Made by a program: the position numbers and the translations under genes | The notes under the pieces: generated by a model | What the model was told of the DNA's origin: nothing | The model's database searches: none | Seen by the model: the letters and a program-made list of their open reading frames with translations, nothing else | From: Cryptomeria japonica | Taxonomy: Eukaryota > Streptophyta > Pinopsida > Cupressales > Cupressaceae | Assembly (NCBI RefSeq): GCF_030272615.1 | Contig: NC_081415.1 | Location: 367,264,167-367,328,166 of the forward strand | Length of the DNA: 64,000 bases | Direction of reading: 5' to 3' | Shown: positions 11,797-23,233 of the stretch, piece after piece | Layout: every line of letters starts with the position of its first letter | Position numbering within the stretch: the first letter of the stretch is position 1

Positions 11797-13073
11797 TTAG
11801 TTTGCCAGTTCAGTGACTTCCACACTAGGTGCAGAAACCGATTCTTCTTGAGACACTTCTTCTGGCTTCTTCTTCAAGGTTTTCTTCATATCCACTTGAA
11901 CAGTTTCAACATCAATCTTTCCTTCATGAGTGACCGATATATCATCTGATATGTTCTTTCTCATTTTGTAGAATCTTGCTGTATGACCCGGTTTGTTGTA
12001 ATGATAGCAAATCATTCCAGGTGCTCTCCAAGGTCCATTGTTCATGTTTCCATTCTTCCTTCTGCATGATGCTGCAGTGTGACCATTGCCATGATAGATC
12101 AAATAGGTTTCTCTCCACCTGGTTGCTGCTTGATAGCCAAGCCACTGCTTGCTGACTGATGATTATAGGTATTAAACCGGTTTGGGTTCCGATTCCCAGA
12201 GGGTCCATAAAAAACTCTTTGACTCCTTTGAGGATACCTTTGGGTGTTGTGCATGACAGACTTGCATTCAAATGCTCTATGCCCAAACTTGTTGCATGCA
12301 TAACAATTACCATTGAATCTATTGGGTCTAGGCTTATCATTTAGAAAATAAGGAAAATTATTGTAAGTCTTACTTCTACATACATTAGCAGTGTGTCCTT
12401 CCTTGAGACAATTAAAGCAAACAGGTTTGAACTTTTGCTTACCTTTATCCTTTGGCACCAGTTGCTTCTTTGATGCTCCACCTTTTGTTCCAGAGGTCTC
12501 ACCTTACTCATATTCAGAGAAACCAAGTCCATTGGTATTCTTTACTGGTTTAGCTGATTCAAGCTTTTACTCTAGCTTAACAAAACTCTTATTGAATTTG
12601 GCAAGTATTTCCTTTGACTCAGTAAGTTCTTTGGTAATAGAAGCATTAGATTCCTTCAAGGTTGCATTCTTAGAAATAGCCATGTTTCTTTCACCTTGCA
12701 TTTCTTCTTTTTCTACTTTGCTCTCTTGGAGATGAGTGGTAAGTGCACTGATCTCTTGCTTCAGCTTGGAGATCTTTGTCTTTTACAAGATCTTCAGATT
12801 TCCTCCGGTTCTCAAGCTCTTGACACACTCTAATAGTTAGTCCTTCAAGTTCCCTTCTTAGGTTGGCATTGGACTCATTTAGTTTTTCAACTTCTTGAAC
12901 TAGGGCTTCCATTTCGCTTCATCAGAAGAACTATTTTCAGTTAGCTCCATCAATTTTTCAGCATGCTCTCTTCTTTTTTCCTGAGAGGCCTTATATTGGA
13001 CTTTAAGTTCATCATAGGCTTGCTCAGTCTAAGTGAGCAAATGAGTAAGTTCCCTCACAGTGTATTCCCCCAT
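11797..13073 (-). pseudogene. Element A ORF1, gag-like coiled-coil and zinc-knuckle protein
   Basis: Starts at an ATG at 13073, 37 bases inside the primer site. It encodes a charged coiled coil (about 13070-12620), a GLGF motif (about 12525) and four CCHC positions. Two are intact (CFNCLKEGHTANVC, CYACNKFGHRAFEC) at 12420-12290. Two have cysteine-to-tyrosine changes, around 12095 and 11985. A Ser/Glu-rich tail ends at 11797. At least three frameshifts separate the segments. The architecture matches element C ORF1 and the central part of copia-2 (20871-22109), so it looks like a nucleocapsid-type protein cut loose from a copia gag. Confidence 0.72.
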
Positions 13074-13109
13074 ATCTCTTTCCAAGTGGTTAGACTTATA
13101 GAAAGGTTG

Positions 13110-13121
13110 GCTCTGATACCA
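13110..13121 (-). other. Primer binding site of element A
   Basis: Minus strand TGGTATCAGAGC, the perfect copia initiator-Met tRNA primer site, two bases inside the 5' LTR. Confidence 0.9.
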
Positions 13122-13123
13122 AT

Positions 13124-14371
13124 TGATGAATACTAAGAGGGGGGCTGGATTAGTATACCAAAAAATATTGAACTCAAACAGTTTATCAGTCTAACAGTAA
13201 ACCGGTATAACAGTTTAACTAACAAACCAGTTAACACAATTGCAAACCAAGCAGCAAGTAAGGCATTCACTCACAGAAGCACAATCACCATAACACAAGA
13301 GATTTTGACATGGAAACCCAAATGGGAAAAACCACGGTGAGATGAAACTCACAAGTAACTATCTGCAAAATAGTAACAAAACCGGTTAAGGTCATACAAT
13401 GTTCTTTACCAAAATAGATCTTGTTAGGAATCTCAATCTCTGTTAGGAGATAAGTCTGATTAAAGACTACCTTGTGAGAGGATTTTAGATCCACAGATGT
13501 GAATCACCTTGTTAGAGGATTTACAAAGGCTTTTCTGGGCCTACCCGATTAAGGGTTTCTAACTTGTCAAAGATGTGAGTAATCAACAAGTGAATGATCT
13601 AGCAAATAGCACAGTCTTCTTGGTTAGATCCATGATAGCTCATTGCTAATGCATTTCAGCATTACTTCAATCTTTAGTAAACCCACACTTTGTTACAACA
13701 CATAGACTTGATCTTCTCTATTAAGATCGCACATACAAGAATTCATCAGCCACCAAAAACCCTAATGGCTAAACACACATACTAAAACCCTAGACATGAT
13801 GTCCTTAAAAGGAATCTGATTTCATGTCGGTTCAATAGGATTACATTGCAAGTTCCTAGGTTCATTGTATCTAGATACATTTGGTAACACAACACAAAAT
13901 CACCGTCAAAGTGTCGGTGGATGGTAACTCATCACAAAAATATACTGGTTGGTAACTCATCACAGAGTATTACCAATTTATACAACTTTACCAATTATCG
14001 GTTGATAACTCATCACAGAGTATTATCAGTTTATACAACTTTACCGATTACCGGTTGGTAACTCAGAGTAATACCGGTTTTAACTATTAAATAGATTACC
14101 GGTTGACAAAAGTGAAGACTGGGAAAATGATAACTATCGATTCTAGTTCCTTTTCTCCATTCCACTTGAGATCCTCAAACCGCTTGAGGTCCTCATGCCG
14201 CTTGAGATCGGTAAACATTTTCTGCAAGACACCAATAGTCTAAAGACTATAACATAATACCAGTTTGAAACAAATACCGGTTGAGTATAACTCATACATA
14301 CAAAAAGTGATCTCATAGCAAGTGTGTGTCCATCGATGACAATCACAACATAATCATCAAAAATGCCAACA
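13124..14371 (-). repeat. Element A 5' LTR
   Basis: 1,248 bases from TGATGAATAC to ATGCCAACA. It keeps a 155-base block (13406-13560) that the 3' LTR has lost. That block, read on the minus strand, holds TCCTCTAACAAGG and CCTAACAGAG units like those in copia-1 LTRs. The stretch 13305-13352 matches the GGTTTTTCC..GGGTTTCCACGTC block of copia-1. Confidence 0.92.
13947..14085. repeat. 53-bp tandem repeat in the LTR of element A
   Basis: Units start at 13947, 14000 and 14053 (last one partial), each opening GGTTGGTAACTCATCA. The 3' LTR has the same array at 7303, 7356 and 7409, so the array predates insertion. Its position, in the early part of the sense LTR, suits upstream promoter repeats. Confidence 0.85.
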
Positions 14372-14376
14372 GAAAG

Positions 14377-15882
14377 TATGTCAACTCTCCAAGCATTGAC
14401 ATCTCAAACTCTAACTACATCTGATTAGCAAAATATTTTCAAAGAGTGTCCTTGTTGCCTCCAAAAATGATGTCATCTACATATACAACGACAATGATCA
14501 TGTGGTTTCCATCTACCTTGATGTATAGATTGTTGTCAACACTTCCTTTTTTGAATCCTTTCTCCTTCAGGTATTTATCTAGCTTTAAATATCATGCTCT
14601 AGGAGCCTTCTTTAAACCATACAATCCTTTCTTCAATCAACACACAAAGTTTTCATCATCATGAAACAGAAACCCTTTCGATTGCTCATGTACACTTCTT
14701 CTTCCAAATTTCCATTGAGGAAGGCATATTTTACATCCATTTGATATACCTTATAACCTTTATGGGCTGAAAAAGCTATAAACATCCTAATTGCTTCTAG
14801 TCTAGCTACCAATGGAAATGTTTCTTCAAAATCAATTCCCTCTACTTGAGAGTAACCCTTGCAAACAAGTCTAGCTTTATGCCTAACAATTTTACCTTAT
14901 TCATTCATCTTGTTTTGATAGATCCATTTGGTTCCAATGATGTTCTTGTCTATTGGTCTAGGGACTAATTCCCAGGTCTTTTTCTTCTCAATCTGTTGCA
15001 TCTCTTCTTCCATTGTATCCATCCATTTCTAACTTTTGTTGGCCTCATTGAATGTCTTAGGTTCCATTTCAGTCATGAGGCAGAAATTGACTTGTTCATG
15101 ATTTCGAGCAAGTCTTCTTCTAGTTTGCACACCATCACTCTTATTACGTAAAATATTCTCTTCCAGGTGGTTTTTCTGCACATACCAGTTAGGGACCTTA
15201 TTGGATGCTTCTTCTGATGCATTGTCTGACTGAGTTTCTTCACCTTCATCACCAGAATCATCATACTGGTTCACTTGTTCTTATCTTCCTTTATGCATAT
15301 CCTCATCCACCCTTACATGCACACTCTCAATGAATCTTCTTAGTCTTTTGTTGTAGCATTTGTAGGCTCTACTATGAGTTGAGTAACTAAGGAAGATCCC
15401 TTCATCACTCCTAGAGTCAAAGCTTCTCAAGCCATCCTGATCTCTTTTAATGAAGAATTTACTCCCAAACACCTTGAAGTACTTGACTGAGGATTTTCGG
15501 TCATTCCACAATTGATAGGGTGTCATATTGCTATTTGTTCCCAATTGAACTTGGTTCAAAGTATATGCTACAGTATGAACCACTTCCTTCTAATACATAT
15601 ACGGTAAACTTGCCTCATTCAACATGGTTCTGGCCATTTCCTTGATTGTCATGTTCTTCCTTTCTACCACACCATTTTATTGTGGTGTCCTGAGGGTTGA
15701 GTATTGTCTTTTGATTCCTTGTCTTTCACAGTAATCTTCAAACTCATTTAATGTGAACTCTCCACATCGATCGGATCTTAGGCATTTCATCTTGCATCCA
15801 CTTTCCTTCTCTACCATCTTTTGAAAGATCTTGAATTTGTCAAATCCTTGTGATTTATCCTGTAAGAAGGTGACCCATGTCA
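14377..15882 (-). pseudogene. pol: Copia-2 integrase C-terminal half and reverse transcriptase
   Basis: Continues the integrase from 20139 after element B is skipped. It has WVTFLQDK, the second-aspartate region RSDRCGEF (near 15760), the PQ-stop-NG motif with VVER glutamate (near 15680-15660), and the C-terminal FGSKFFIKRD. Reverse transcriptase follows, with [32 protein letters not shown] and [12 protein letters not shown]. The catalytic YVDD is intact at 14483-14472. The frame is open to the GAAAG junction at 14372, where element A interrupts it. Several stops and frameshifts lie between 14700 and 14480. Confidence 0.85.
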
Positions 15883-15887
15883 TTATT

Positions 15888-16355
15888 TGTTGGTGTAAAT
15901 AATTATTCATGTTTGATATTATTACACCTTACTTAAGTTTACTTAGGAAATTCATTTCATAGTAGTTTGGGTATGAGACACTTGGGTGTTTGTGCCACAT
16001 TGGGATAGTGTGTGTAGGAGAATTTCCACCCTTTATGGTGTTGATCTTGTTACTACTTTATCATATCCACTTATTGTGGAGTGATAATTCCACCTTCAGT
16101 GGGTGATCCACCTCATGTGGAATATTTTATTGTTTCTCCTACCTACCCTTGTTTCTTATTGAGCCACATGTCATGTTTGTATGCTCACATATCCATATAG
16201 CCTTGCCTATATAAGCAGGCTCGTCTAAATTGAACAACATGTAATGATCCAGTTGATCAGTATTTTCTTGATAGAATACAATTTATTTCTATCATGTATT
16301 TTGTTCTCTCTTAATTGTGTTTTTCTTTGCCTCTAGATCTTGGCAAAATCTCATA
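15888..16355 (+). repeat. Element B 5' LTR
   Basis: Nearly identical to 19646-20133 over its length, the closest LTR pair in the window by eye, though the 3' LTR has a short extra stretch (CTACCAGAACTATTTC near 19901). That similarity suggests this insertion is younger than copia-2 and element A. CCTATATAA at 16206 is a TATA-box candidate. Confidence 0.9.
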
Positions 16356-16367
16356 TGGTATCAAAGC
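16356..16367 (+). other. Primer binding site of element B
   Basis: TGGTATCAAAGC, one base from the standard initiator-Met tRNA site, adjacent to the LTR end. Confidence 0.85.
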
Positions 16368-17180
16368 TATTAGAGTGTCATTGGTTTGCCAATTGAAAGA
16401 AATTTGATGCTATTTTGGGTTGTGTATTTTGGAGCTTTCTATTGAAGGTTATTATTGAAGCTTGATGGGTCAAATATGAGGTCATTATTGGATTTAGAAG
16501 GTCTAAGAAAGTTAGTTTTGTGTTTTGTTTCATCTAAATCAGGCTTCGAAGGCCAAATCTAGAGGCATTTGAAGTTTGAAGTTGCGACGAAAATTTTCCA
16601 CAACTTATAATTTTGCAAGCAATTTTCAAATAGCGATATCTCACTCATCCAGACTCCTTTTTTTGAGAATTTTTTTTTTGTTTTGCAGTAGAATTTCATG
16701 ATCTCTACAGTGGTGTAGGATTTTTTTGATTTTCAGATATAGTTTTTTTTGAAATCCCAATTTTTACAACATTGGAGGCTTCGTTCGGGCTCATATGGAC
16801 TCTTTTTCAGGTGCCATTTTTTTTTAAAGTGCATAATGTTTTGTCTACTTTCATAATTTGCCATTTGTTTGGAGTGATTTTGAGTATAAATTGTACTTTC
16901 AGTATTTGATGATTTTTGGCCTATTTGGTACTTGTATTTTGTGTGGATCTTAGTTTAGATCACTAGCAATATTTGTTGAAGTTTCTTATATCTCATTTTG
17001 AGAAGTTGTAAAATTGAAATCAGAATTCCACCTTGCCATTTTTTGCAAGTGGCCTATTGTACATGCACTAAGTATAAAGTGCCAAATCATGATTTTAGGG
17101 GGGGTTTCTTGATTGAGTAATTTGGGGGGGTGTCTTGTGTGATTGTGCCTCTCTCTATCTTGTGTTTTTTCCTTTTTGTT
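16368..17180 (+). other. Untranslated leader of element B
   Basis: About 800 bases between primer site and gag. T-rich, many stops in all plus frames, no recognisable motif. Confidence 0.5.
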
Positions 17181-18340
17181 GCTACGGGTTCTCCTAAGTT
17201 TCCTCTCTAAACTCCTCATAATTATGCTACTTGGAAAATTGATTCATGGAGTAAACTTATAGAAAAAGGAATAACTCATTATATTGATGGAACTATTGTT
17301 GCTTCTACTGATCATAAGACTAATCTTATTGGTCACTTGGATTGGCTCACAAAAATTATCATGGCAATTGGTACGTTAAGAAAGTATGTATCAAAGGATC
17401 TTATTTTTCATATTGATAAATGTACTCTAATCAAGGATGCTTGGCAAAAGTTTCAAGACTTGTATGGCCAAGTTGATGAGATTAGGGGATATTAGATTGA
17501 TACTGATCTCACCATGTTGGATCCCACGAACTTTGATACTATATAAGAATATGTCACTAAGGCAAAAGAGTTGAGGGCACAACTCAAGGATTTTGGTATT
17601 GATAAGATGGATACTCAATTCATCTTCAATTTGATGGGCAAGCTTCCACAAGAATATGCAACATTTGTTTCTAGTTTCCAAACCCATAGGATGACAATGG
17701 GTTCAAGCTACACAATGCCTACATTTGATGCTTTCGCTGAAATGTTGATGATGGAACAAACTAAGTTGATAAGCATGGTCATTCTTAAGGCTTCTAAGTC
17801 TCAAGCATTAGTGGCAAATCAAGGGAACAAAGGAAATCAAGGAAAGGACAACTAAAACAAGAAGAAATGACAATCAAAGCCTAAGGACAAAGCATCACCT
17901 TCTCCAAAACAAGGAGATTCATCCTCTTCCAAGAGGGACAATTCACCAAAGAGAGAGAGACCTACTTGTGCATATTGTAAAAATTTTGGTCATGAGGAGC
18001 ATCATTCCCATTCTAAAAAGATCGATGAGCTCACACATATCCTCAAAAAGCATAACATTGATTTGCCTAATGTTACAAGAAGGATGATTCATCAACTTCC
18101 ACTTCCTCACATTCAAAAGGAAAAGGGAAAGCATTAATGGCTTCTACAAGTGGGAAGACTCACTCTTTTGGGACAAGAAAAGGAAAATCTCTTTGTGCTA
18201 CTACAAGTCATGATTCAGGGGCTTCTCATCATATGGAATCTTCACAGTCTATGTTCTCTTCATTTGAGCCTTGCACCATGCCACAAATTTTGATGGGAAA
18301 TCATACATACATGGATGTGATTTGGAAATGATCTATTGCC
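17181..18340 (+). pseudogene. gag: Element B gag and protease remnant
   Basis: Gag core begins near ATWKIDSW (17214) and continues through IKDAWQKFQDLYG, LRAQLKDFG and LMGKLPQEYATFVSSF, the usual copia gag helices. A knuckle CAYCKNFGHEEHHS at about 17963 has lost its fourth cysteine. A protease active-site motif DSGASHHM lies at 18211-18234. Several stops (17491, 17545, 17852) and frame changes near 17870 and 18110 disrupt it. The start codon is not clear; I chose the first in-phase coding-like residues. Confidence 0.75.
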
Positions 18341-19337
18341 ATTGGGAATAAATCCTTCAATAATGTATTGTGTGTACCCCATTTGACAAACAATCTCCTT
18401 TCCATCTATCAAATCACACATGGCGCAACTAAGAGAATTGTGGAGTTCACACCTAAGTCGGTTTTCATTAGAGACTTGGAGACTAGAGCTGTCATTGCGA
18501 CTGGGGTGGTTGATCATGCATCTCGATTATACTCCTTTTCAAATTTTGTTGTTGATGATGATTTCACATATGATAATGCTATAGATGACGATCACACTTC
18601 TTTTGATGATTCAGATTTTGAGGAGAACTTGGGGATTCTCATATGTGCTCCCATTCGTGAGGCTTATGTTTTATTTCCTCCTATTGATATCATATCACCT
18701 ATTGCACTTGATGATGAGGATAGTGTAATAGTTTTTCCTTCATTTGATTTAGTGTAGCAGTATATACATTGTCTCAACTTCAGTTTCATGGGATGATTAC
18801 TTGAAAGACATTGCATGTTTGTTTGTGGAGTCCTACGTTGCAGATTTGGGAAACATCATTGATGATATTCATCTTTTCTTTGATGAAGATGATCCTTCTT
18901 CTATTTTTGTGAGGGAACACTCTAACCCTCTTGTTCATTCTCTACATGATCATTCTTTTGAGGTTGACATGATTGTGGATACTTATGTACAACAGTTGGA
19001 TGAGATCTCTTTATGTTTAGATGAGACAAGTGAGTCTTTGGACATTATTCTACATCCATCTCCACTAGATCTTGGAGTGCCTTTTTTAGCAGTGTGGAGC
19101 AGTTTACCACCTTTGGAAGGGGTATCCTTGAACAATGACATGGGGACACTTGAGCAGTTTTCAGAGATTCCATTCATCATGAGTTTTTTCATACATCTTC
19201 CCTTCATGATTGGGGTGACTTTATGGATACACCTTTGTTTTTGTTTCTTCCTAAGGGGAGGAATGTTGTTCGATGTTCGTGGAGTAGTTTATTCATACAT
19301 CATCAAGATTCTATCATTGGTGCAAATTCCACATTGA
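18341..19337 (+). pseudogene. Element B pre-integrase segment joined to an acidic domain
   Basis: Opens with CVPHLTNNLLSIYQ and ends its recognisable part at VDHASRLYSFSNF, the stretch that precedes integrase in copia polyproteins. It then becomes strongly acidic (VDDDFTYDN, DDDHTSFDDSDFEEN, then FFDEDDP) for about 250 residues across one stop at 18755 and a frame change. No HHCC or DDE motif of integrase follows. The acidic tail could be remodelled spacer sequence or a new domain; I do not recognise it. Confidence 0.6.
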
Positions 19338-19645
19338 GGGGGGGCTTCCTAGCTTCTCTTCTTCTCTCATATGAGGGGGGCTTTTTCCTCACATGGGGTT
19401 TTGTTCCTCACATACTTCTATGAGAGTTCTCTTGTATAGTTTTCATCTCTCTTTTGGGGGAGGGTTTTTCCCCATTGGGTTTTTCTCTCTTTCCCCACTT
19501 TGTGAGAGATTTCATTGCATTGGTTTTCATGCATTTGCATTTGTAGATGGGTACCTAATATGGCCTCGTAGTCGAGACTCATCTTGCATTACTTAGTTGC
19601 ATTGTAGACTTAAGTGCATTCCCCTAAGTTGCACTTAAGGGGGGG
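19338..19645 (+). other. Element B 3' non-coding region with G-tracts
   Basis: Contains several G-runs on the sense strand (near 19338, 19374, 19456) before the tract AAGGGGGGG at 19637-19645 that abuts the 3' LTR and should prime plus-strand synthesis. Confidence 0.65.
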
Positions 19646-20133
19646 TGTTGGTGTAAATAATTATTCATGTTGAATATTATTACATGTTACTTAATTTTAC
19701 TTAGGAGATGCATTTCATAGTAGTTTGGGTATGAGACACTTGGGTATTTGTGCCACATTGGGATAGTGTGTGTAGGAGAATTTCCACCCTTTATGGTGTT
19801 GATATTGTTACTACTTTGTCATATCCACTTATTGTGGAGTGATAATTCCACCTTTGGTAGGTGATCCATCTCATGTGGAATATTTTATTGTTTCTCATAC
19901 CTACCAGAACTATTTCCTACCTATCCTTGTTTATGATTGATCGACATGTCATGTTTGTGTGTTCACATATCCATATAGCCTTGCCTATATAATCAGGCTC
20001 ATCTATATTGAATAACATGTAATGATCCAGTTGATTAGTATTTTCTTGATAGAATACAATTTATTTCTATCATCTATTTTGTTCTCTCTTATTTGTGCTT
20101 TCCATTGCCTCTAGATCTTGGCAAAATCTCACA
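19646..20133 (+). repeat. Element B 3' LTR
   Basis: Starts TGTTGGTGTAAATAATT after the G-tract and ends AATCTCACA before the TTATT duplication. Confidence 0.9.
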
Positions 20134-20138
20134 TTATT

Positions 20139-20870
20139 GAATAGTCATCAATGAAGAGCATAAAGTATCTCTCACCAGAAAGAGCTCTTGTCATAGTTGG
20201 ACCACATAGATCTATATGTATAATTTCAAGTCATCTTGAGGAGTTGTGTTCTTTTGTCTTGAAGCTCACTTTAGTCTGCTTTCCTTTCACACATTCATCA
20301 CAAAATGTGCTTACCGGTTTGATGATGGGTGGTATATTTCTCACACGATCCTTTTTTCTTACTACAATTAGATTATCCAAATTTATGTGGCCTAATCTTT
20401 TGTGCCACAACCAAATTTTATCCACTTGTCCCAATATGCATTGGGATTCAAAATATTCTTTCAGGTTGTATACATTTCCATTTGTCCTCTTGCCTTCTGC
20501 TACAACCTGACTGATACTCTCCTTCTTTATCTGGAAACCGGTAGAATCAAAGGTGAATTTATAACCTTTGTCACACATCTGACTCACACTCAACAAATTG
20601 TGCTTCAGGCCTTCCACATAACATACATCATGTGCTTTCAGTTTGCAATCAATATTTAGAGTACCTTTTTTCCTTTATCTTGATAGATGATTTGACCTTA
20701 CTAAGCCACCATTCCAATCTTCAAGCTTGATGAATTTATTTTTATCATCAGTCATGTGGTTGGAACAATCACTGTCTACAACCCACAAGTTTTGTCTTTT
20801 TGCATGTAGGTCAGTCTACACTATCAGACTTGATTCTGCTTTGTCCTTTTCTTTCTCAACCCAAACAGGT
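20139..20870 (-). pseudogene. pol: Copia-2 protease, pre-integrase and integrase N-terminus
   Basis: Protease motif VVDSDCSNHMT near 20780 has Asp in place of the Gly of the usual DSG active site, which would kill it. VEGLKHNLLSVSQMCDKGY (20617 on) and LWHKRLGHINLDNL form the pre-integrase segment and the first integrase histidines. CDECVKGKQ supplies the zinc cysteines. The core starts with IDLCGP and GERYFMLFIDDYS, then is cut by element B at the TTATT site and continues at 15882. Confidence 0.87.
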
Positions 20871-22109
20871 TGAGTTTTCTTCTTCTTGTCAACTACAATT
20901 TTATGCTTTGGTTTTACTACCGGTTCTTGTTCAGGAGTTGTCCTCTTCTACTTGATCTTCCTATTTTTACAATGCTTTGCAATATGTCCATACTCATGAC
21001 AACTATAAAAATTTACATTCATATTAAATGATGAGTTTGAAAAATTATTGTAGGAAACTAGTTGACTTCTCCTAAATTCATAACTTCTATTACCCGATCC
21101 ATTACATTAATATCATATGACATTCATCTCCCAAAGTGCAGAAAAAGATTTTCTATTTTCATAACTTACAGTGGGCTTATTAATTAATCTACAATTTTCT
21201 AGCCTATGTCCAAATTTGTTACACTAGTAACAATAACCATGAAAGTTTGGATCATATTGGTTAGGTTGCCTTGGTCCTGCAAACATTTGTCTCACTAGGG
21301 GTCTTCCTTTCATGTTGCTAACTCTAGTGAATCCCTTATGATCAACCTTTGCATTTTCCTAAGATCTTCATTCTGGTACATTGAGTGTGGCCTCCGGTTC
21401 ATTGATTGTGTATACCGGTTTGTGTGGCGGTTTCTAACAGCTTCTGCATAAGTATTCTTACTGGTATCCTTGCTTACTGTGAATGTTTTCTTCTCTTTAC
21501 CTTCACTTGAAGAAGTGAATTGTATCTCCTTACCAAATGTATCTTTTTTGTTTGAACTTTGTCCTTCTTTAAATCCTAAGCCACTGGTATATTTAGGTTG
21601 CTTTTGTTTGCTCAACATCTTGTCCAAGGCTTTTGTGTTACCCTCATATTTGCTCCTCAATTTGAGTTCATCCTTACTCTTTTCAAGCTCCTTTCTAATC
21701 TTCACTATTTCTTCTTCCAGGTCTTGATGCTTCTTTTCCTTCTTCATCAAATCAAAGGATGTAACTTCACATATCCTCTTAGCTTTCTCCAACTGGAGTT
21801 TCAAGCCAAAGATAACTTGATTGGACTCATCCAGGGATTACTTCAAGCAATCTCATTCTTTTGCTGCAACAAGCTTGACTTTCTTGAGTTCTCTTCTTGT
21901 CTTACTTAACTTCTCAAGAGCACTTATGAGCTCACCTTCTAGATCCAATTCAGCTTCAATTTCTTCATCTTCCTCATCTTCCACAACTAGTTCATCTAGT
22001 AGCATAAAGAGATTAACTTATCTATCTTCTTCATGGCAGTCATCTTCTGATCCACTCTCTTCATCTGTGGCATCATCCTCAATGGTATATAGGCTATTCT
22101 ACTTCTAAT
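20871..22109 (-). pseudogene. Copia-2 gag C-terminal coiled coil and extra knuckles
   Basis: A long charged coiled coil (about 22100-21640; for example KDELKLRSKYEG), then SGLGFKEGQSS near 21585, a basic segment, and two knuckles: CYKCNKFGHRLENC (near 21215) and a degenerate YSCHEYGHIAKHC (near 21010). The coiled coil, GLGF and knuckle order is shared with ORF1 of elements A and C. Stops near 21840 and 22019 and frame changes break it. Confidence 0.7.
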
Positions 22110-23012
22110 AGCTTCTTCTTTCTTGTCGGTAAACTTTCTTTTCTTTATTTTTAATGAATGATCTTCAAAAACTTCTTTGTTCATCTCCATTGGTTTCATT
22201 ATAGGGACATTTTGCAGCAAAGTGTCCAACTTTACCATAGTTAAAACATTTGAGTGGTAACTTTCCTTTATACTTACTGGATCCTCTCTTCAGGCTTCTA
22301 ACAAATTTTGCTCTCTCTGCATCCGAGTCTTCACTGGATCCTTTATGACCAGCCTCTTCCTTTCCCTTTTTGATGGCGTTGAAAGCTACCTCTTTCCTTG
22401 AAGATGCTTTACCAGTTGTCCTCATTTCATAGGCAATTAAGGATCCAAATAAAGCATCCATTGTGAAGGTTTTCAGATCCTTGGCTTCCTCTATGGAAAA
22501 AACCTTAGTATCATACTTAGACGTGAGAGACCTAAGTACCTTTTTGATAATAACTTCATTAGTAATTTTCTCTTAAGTCCTCTAATGGTGTTCACAGTTT
22601 CATCTACTCTGTGAAGGTAGTCTGCAATATTTGCTTTATCCTTCATCTTCAAGCCTTCTCGCTGACCTCTTAGTGATTGCAACTTGGCCTCTTTGACTTT
22701 GGCATCTCCTTCAAATAATCTCTACAATTTATTCCAGGTCTCCTTGGTGGATGCACAATGCATCAGAGTGACGAACTCATTATCTGACAACCCACTTAGA
22801 ATAGCATGTTTAGCCTTTGTATTGTTCTCATACTCTTTCTTAGCATCCAGATCAGTGGAAGGAACATTAGGGATAGTATACACATTCTTGACAGATATCC
22901 ACACATCAAAACCAAGAGAGGAAAGATAGGTCTCCATTCTTCTGCTCCAGAAGGCATAGTTAGATCTATCAAACATGGGGGCTTTTGAGGAGGCATACTC
23001 ATTTCTTTCCAT
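22110..23012 (-). pseudogene. gag: Copia-2 gag
   Basis: ATG at 23012, about 60 bases inside the primer site. MFDRSNYAFWSRRME near the N-terminus is the conserved copia gag opening. STKETWNKL, LRGQREGLKMKD and SLIAYE follow. A knuckle CFNYGKVGHFAAKC at about 22230 has Tyr for its second Cys. A stop at 22722 and a frameshift near 22560 interrupt it. Confidence 0.85.
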
Positions 23013-23071
23013 TGTGTTCTCTGACTAGAATCTACCCAAGCTAGAGAAATTTTTAATCAACTGGGAACCTT

Positions 23072-23083
23072 GCTCTGATACCA
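23072..23083 (-). other. Primer binding site of copia-2
   Basis: Minus strand TGGTATCAGAGC, a perfect initiator-Met tRNA site, two bases from the LTR that starts at 23086. Confidence 0.9.
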
Positions 23084-23085
23084 AT

Positions 23086-23233
23086 TGTTGAACACAATGT
23101 ACCACTAAGAGGGGAGTGAATCAGTGGTTCCTAAAAATCTTTTCTCTTTAAACCAAGCTTTGAGTACCGGTTAACAATCTAAAAACTAAGCAATCAAATC
23201 GGTAAGATATGAGAGGATATCAAAAGAGGCAAA
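23086..23233 (-). repeat. Copia-2 5' LTR, internal-side piece
   Basis: TGTTGAACACAATGTACC to AGAGGCAAA, matching 3726-3870 of the 3' LTR. Broken by the gypsy; the rest is at 51489-53064. Its last five bases GCAAA are the left duplication of that insertion. Confidence 0.92.

Larger units (their letters stand above)
6619..14371 (-). mobile_element. Element A: non-autonomous LTR retrotransposon with unknown ORF2
   Basis: A 7.75-kb minus-strand element flanked by perfect GAAAG duplications (6614-6618, 14372-14376). Both LTRs run TG to CA. Primer site and polypurine tract are in the expected places. It codes for a gag-like ORF1 with four zinc knuckles and for a separate ORF2 of about 1,117 codons with no match to protease, integrase, reverse transcriptase or RNase H. 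It must have used enzymes from another element. LTR modules shared with copia-1 point to that family as a possible helper. ORF2 is homologous to ORF2 of element C. Confidence 0.88.
15888..20133 (+). mobile_element. Element B: non-autonomous copia relative with acidic ORF
   Basis: A 4.25-kb plus-strand element between perfect TTATT duplications (15883-15887, 20134-20138). LTRs of 468 and 488 bases start TGTTGGTGTAAATAATT. The 5' LTR ends CATA and the 3' LTR CACA. A primer site follows directly. It keeps gag, a protease remnant and the pre-integrase segment. In place of integrase, reverse transcriptase and RNase H it has an Asp/Glu-rich region. It is inserted in the integrase core of copia-2; with the insert removed the frame reads through. 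Confidence 0.9.
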
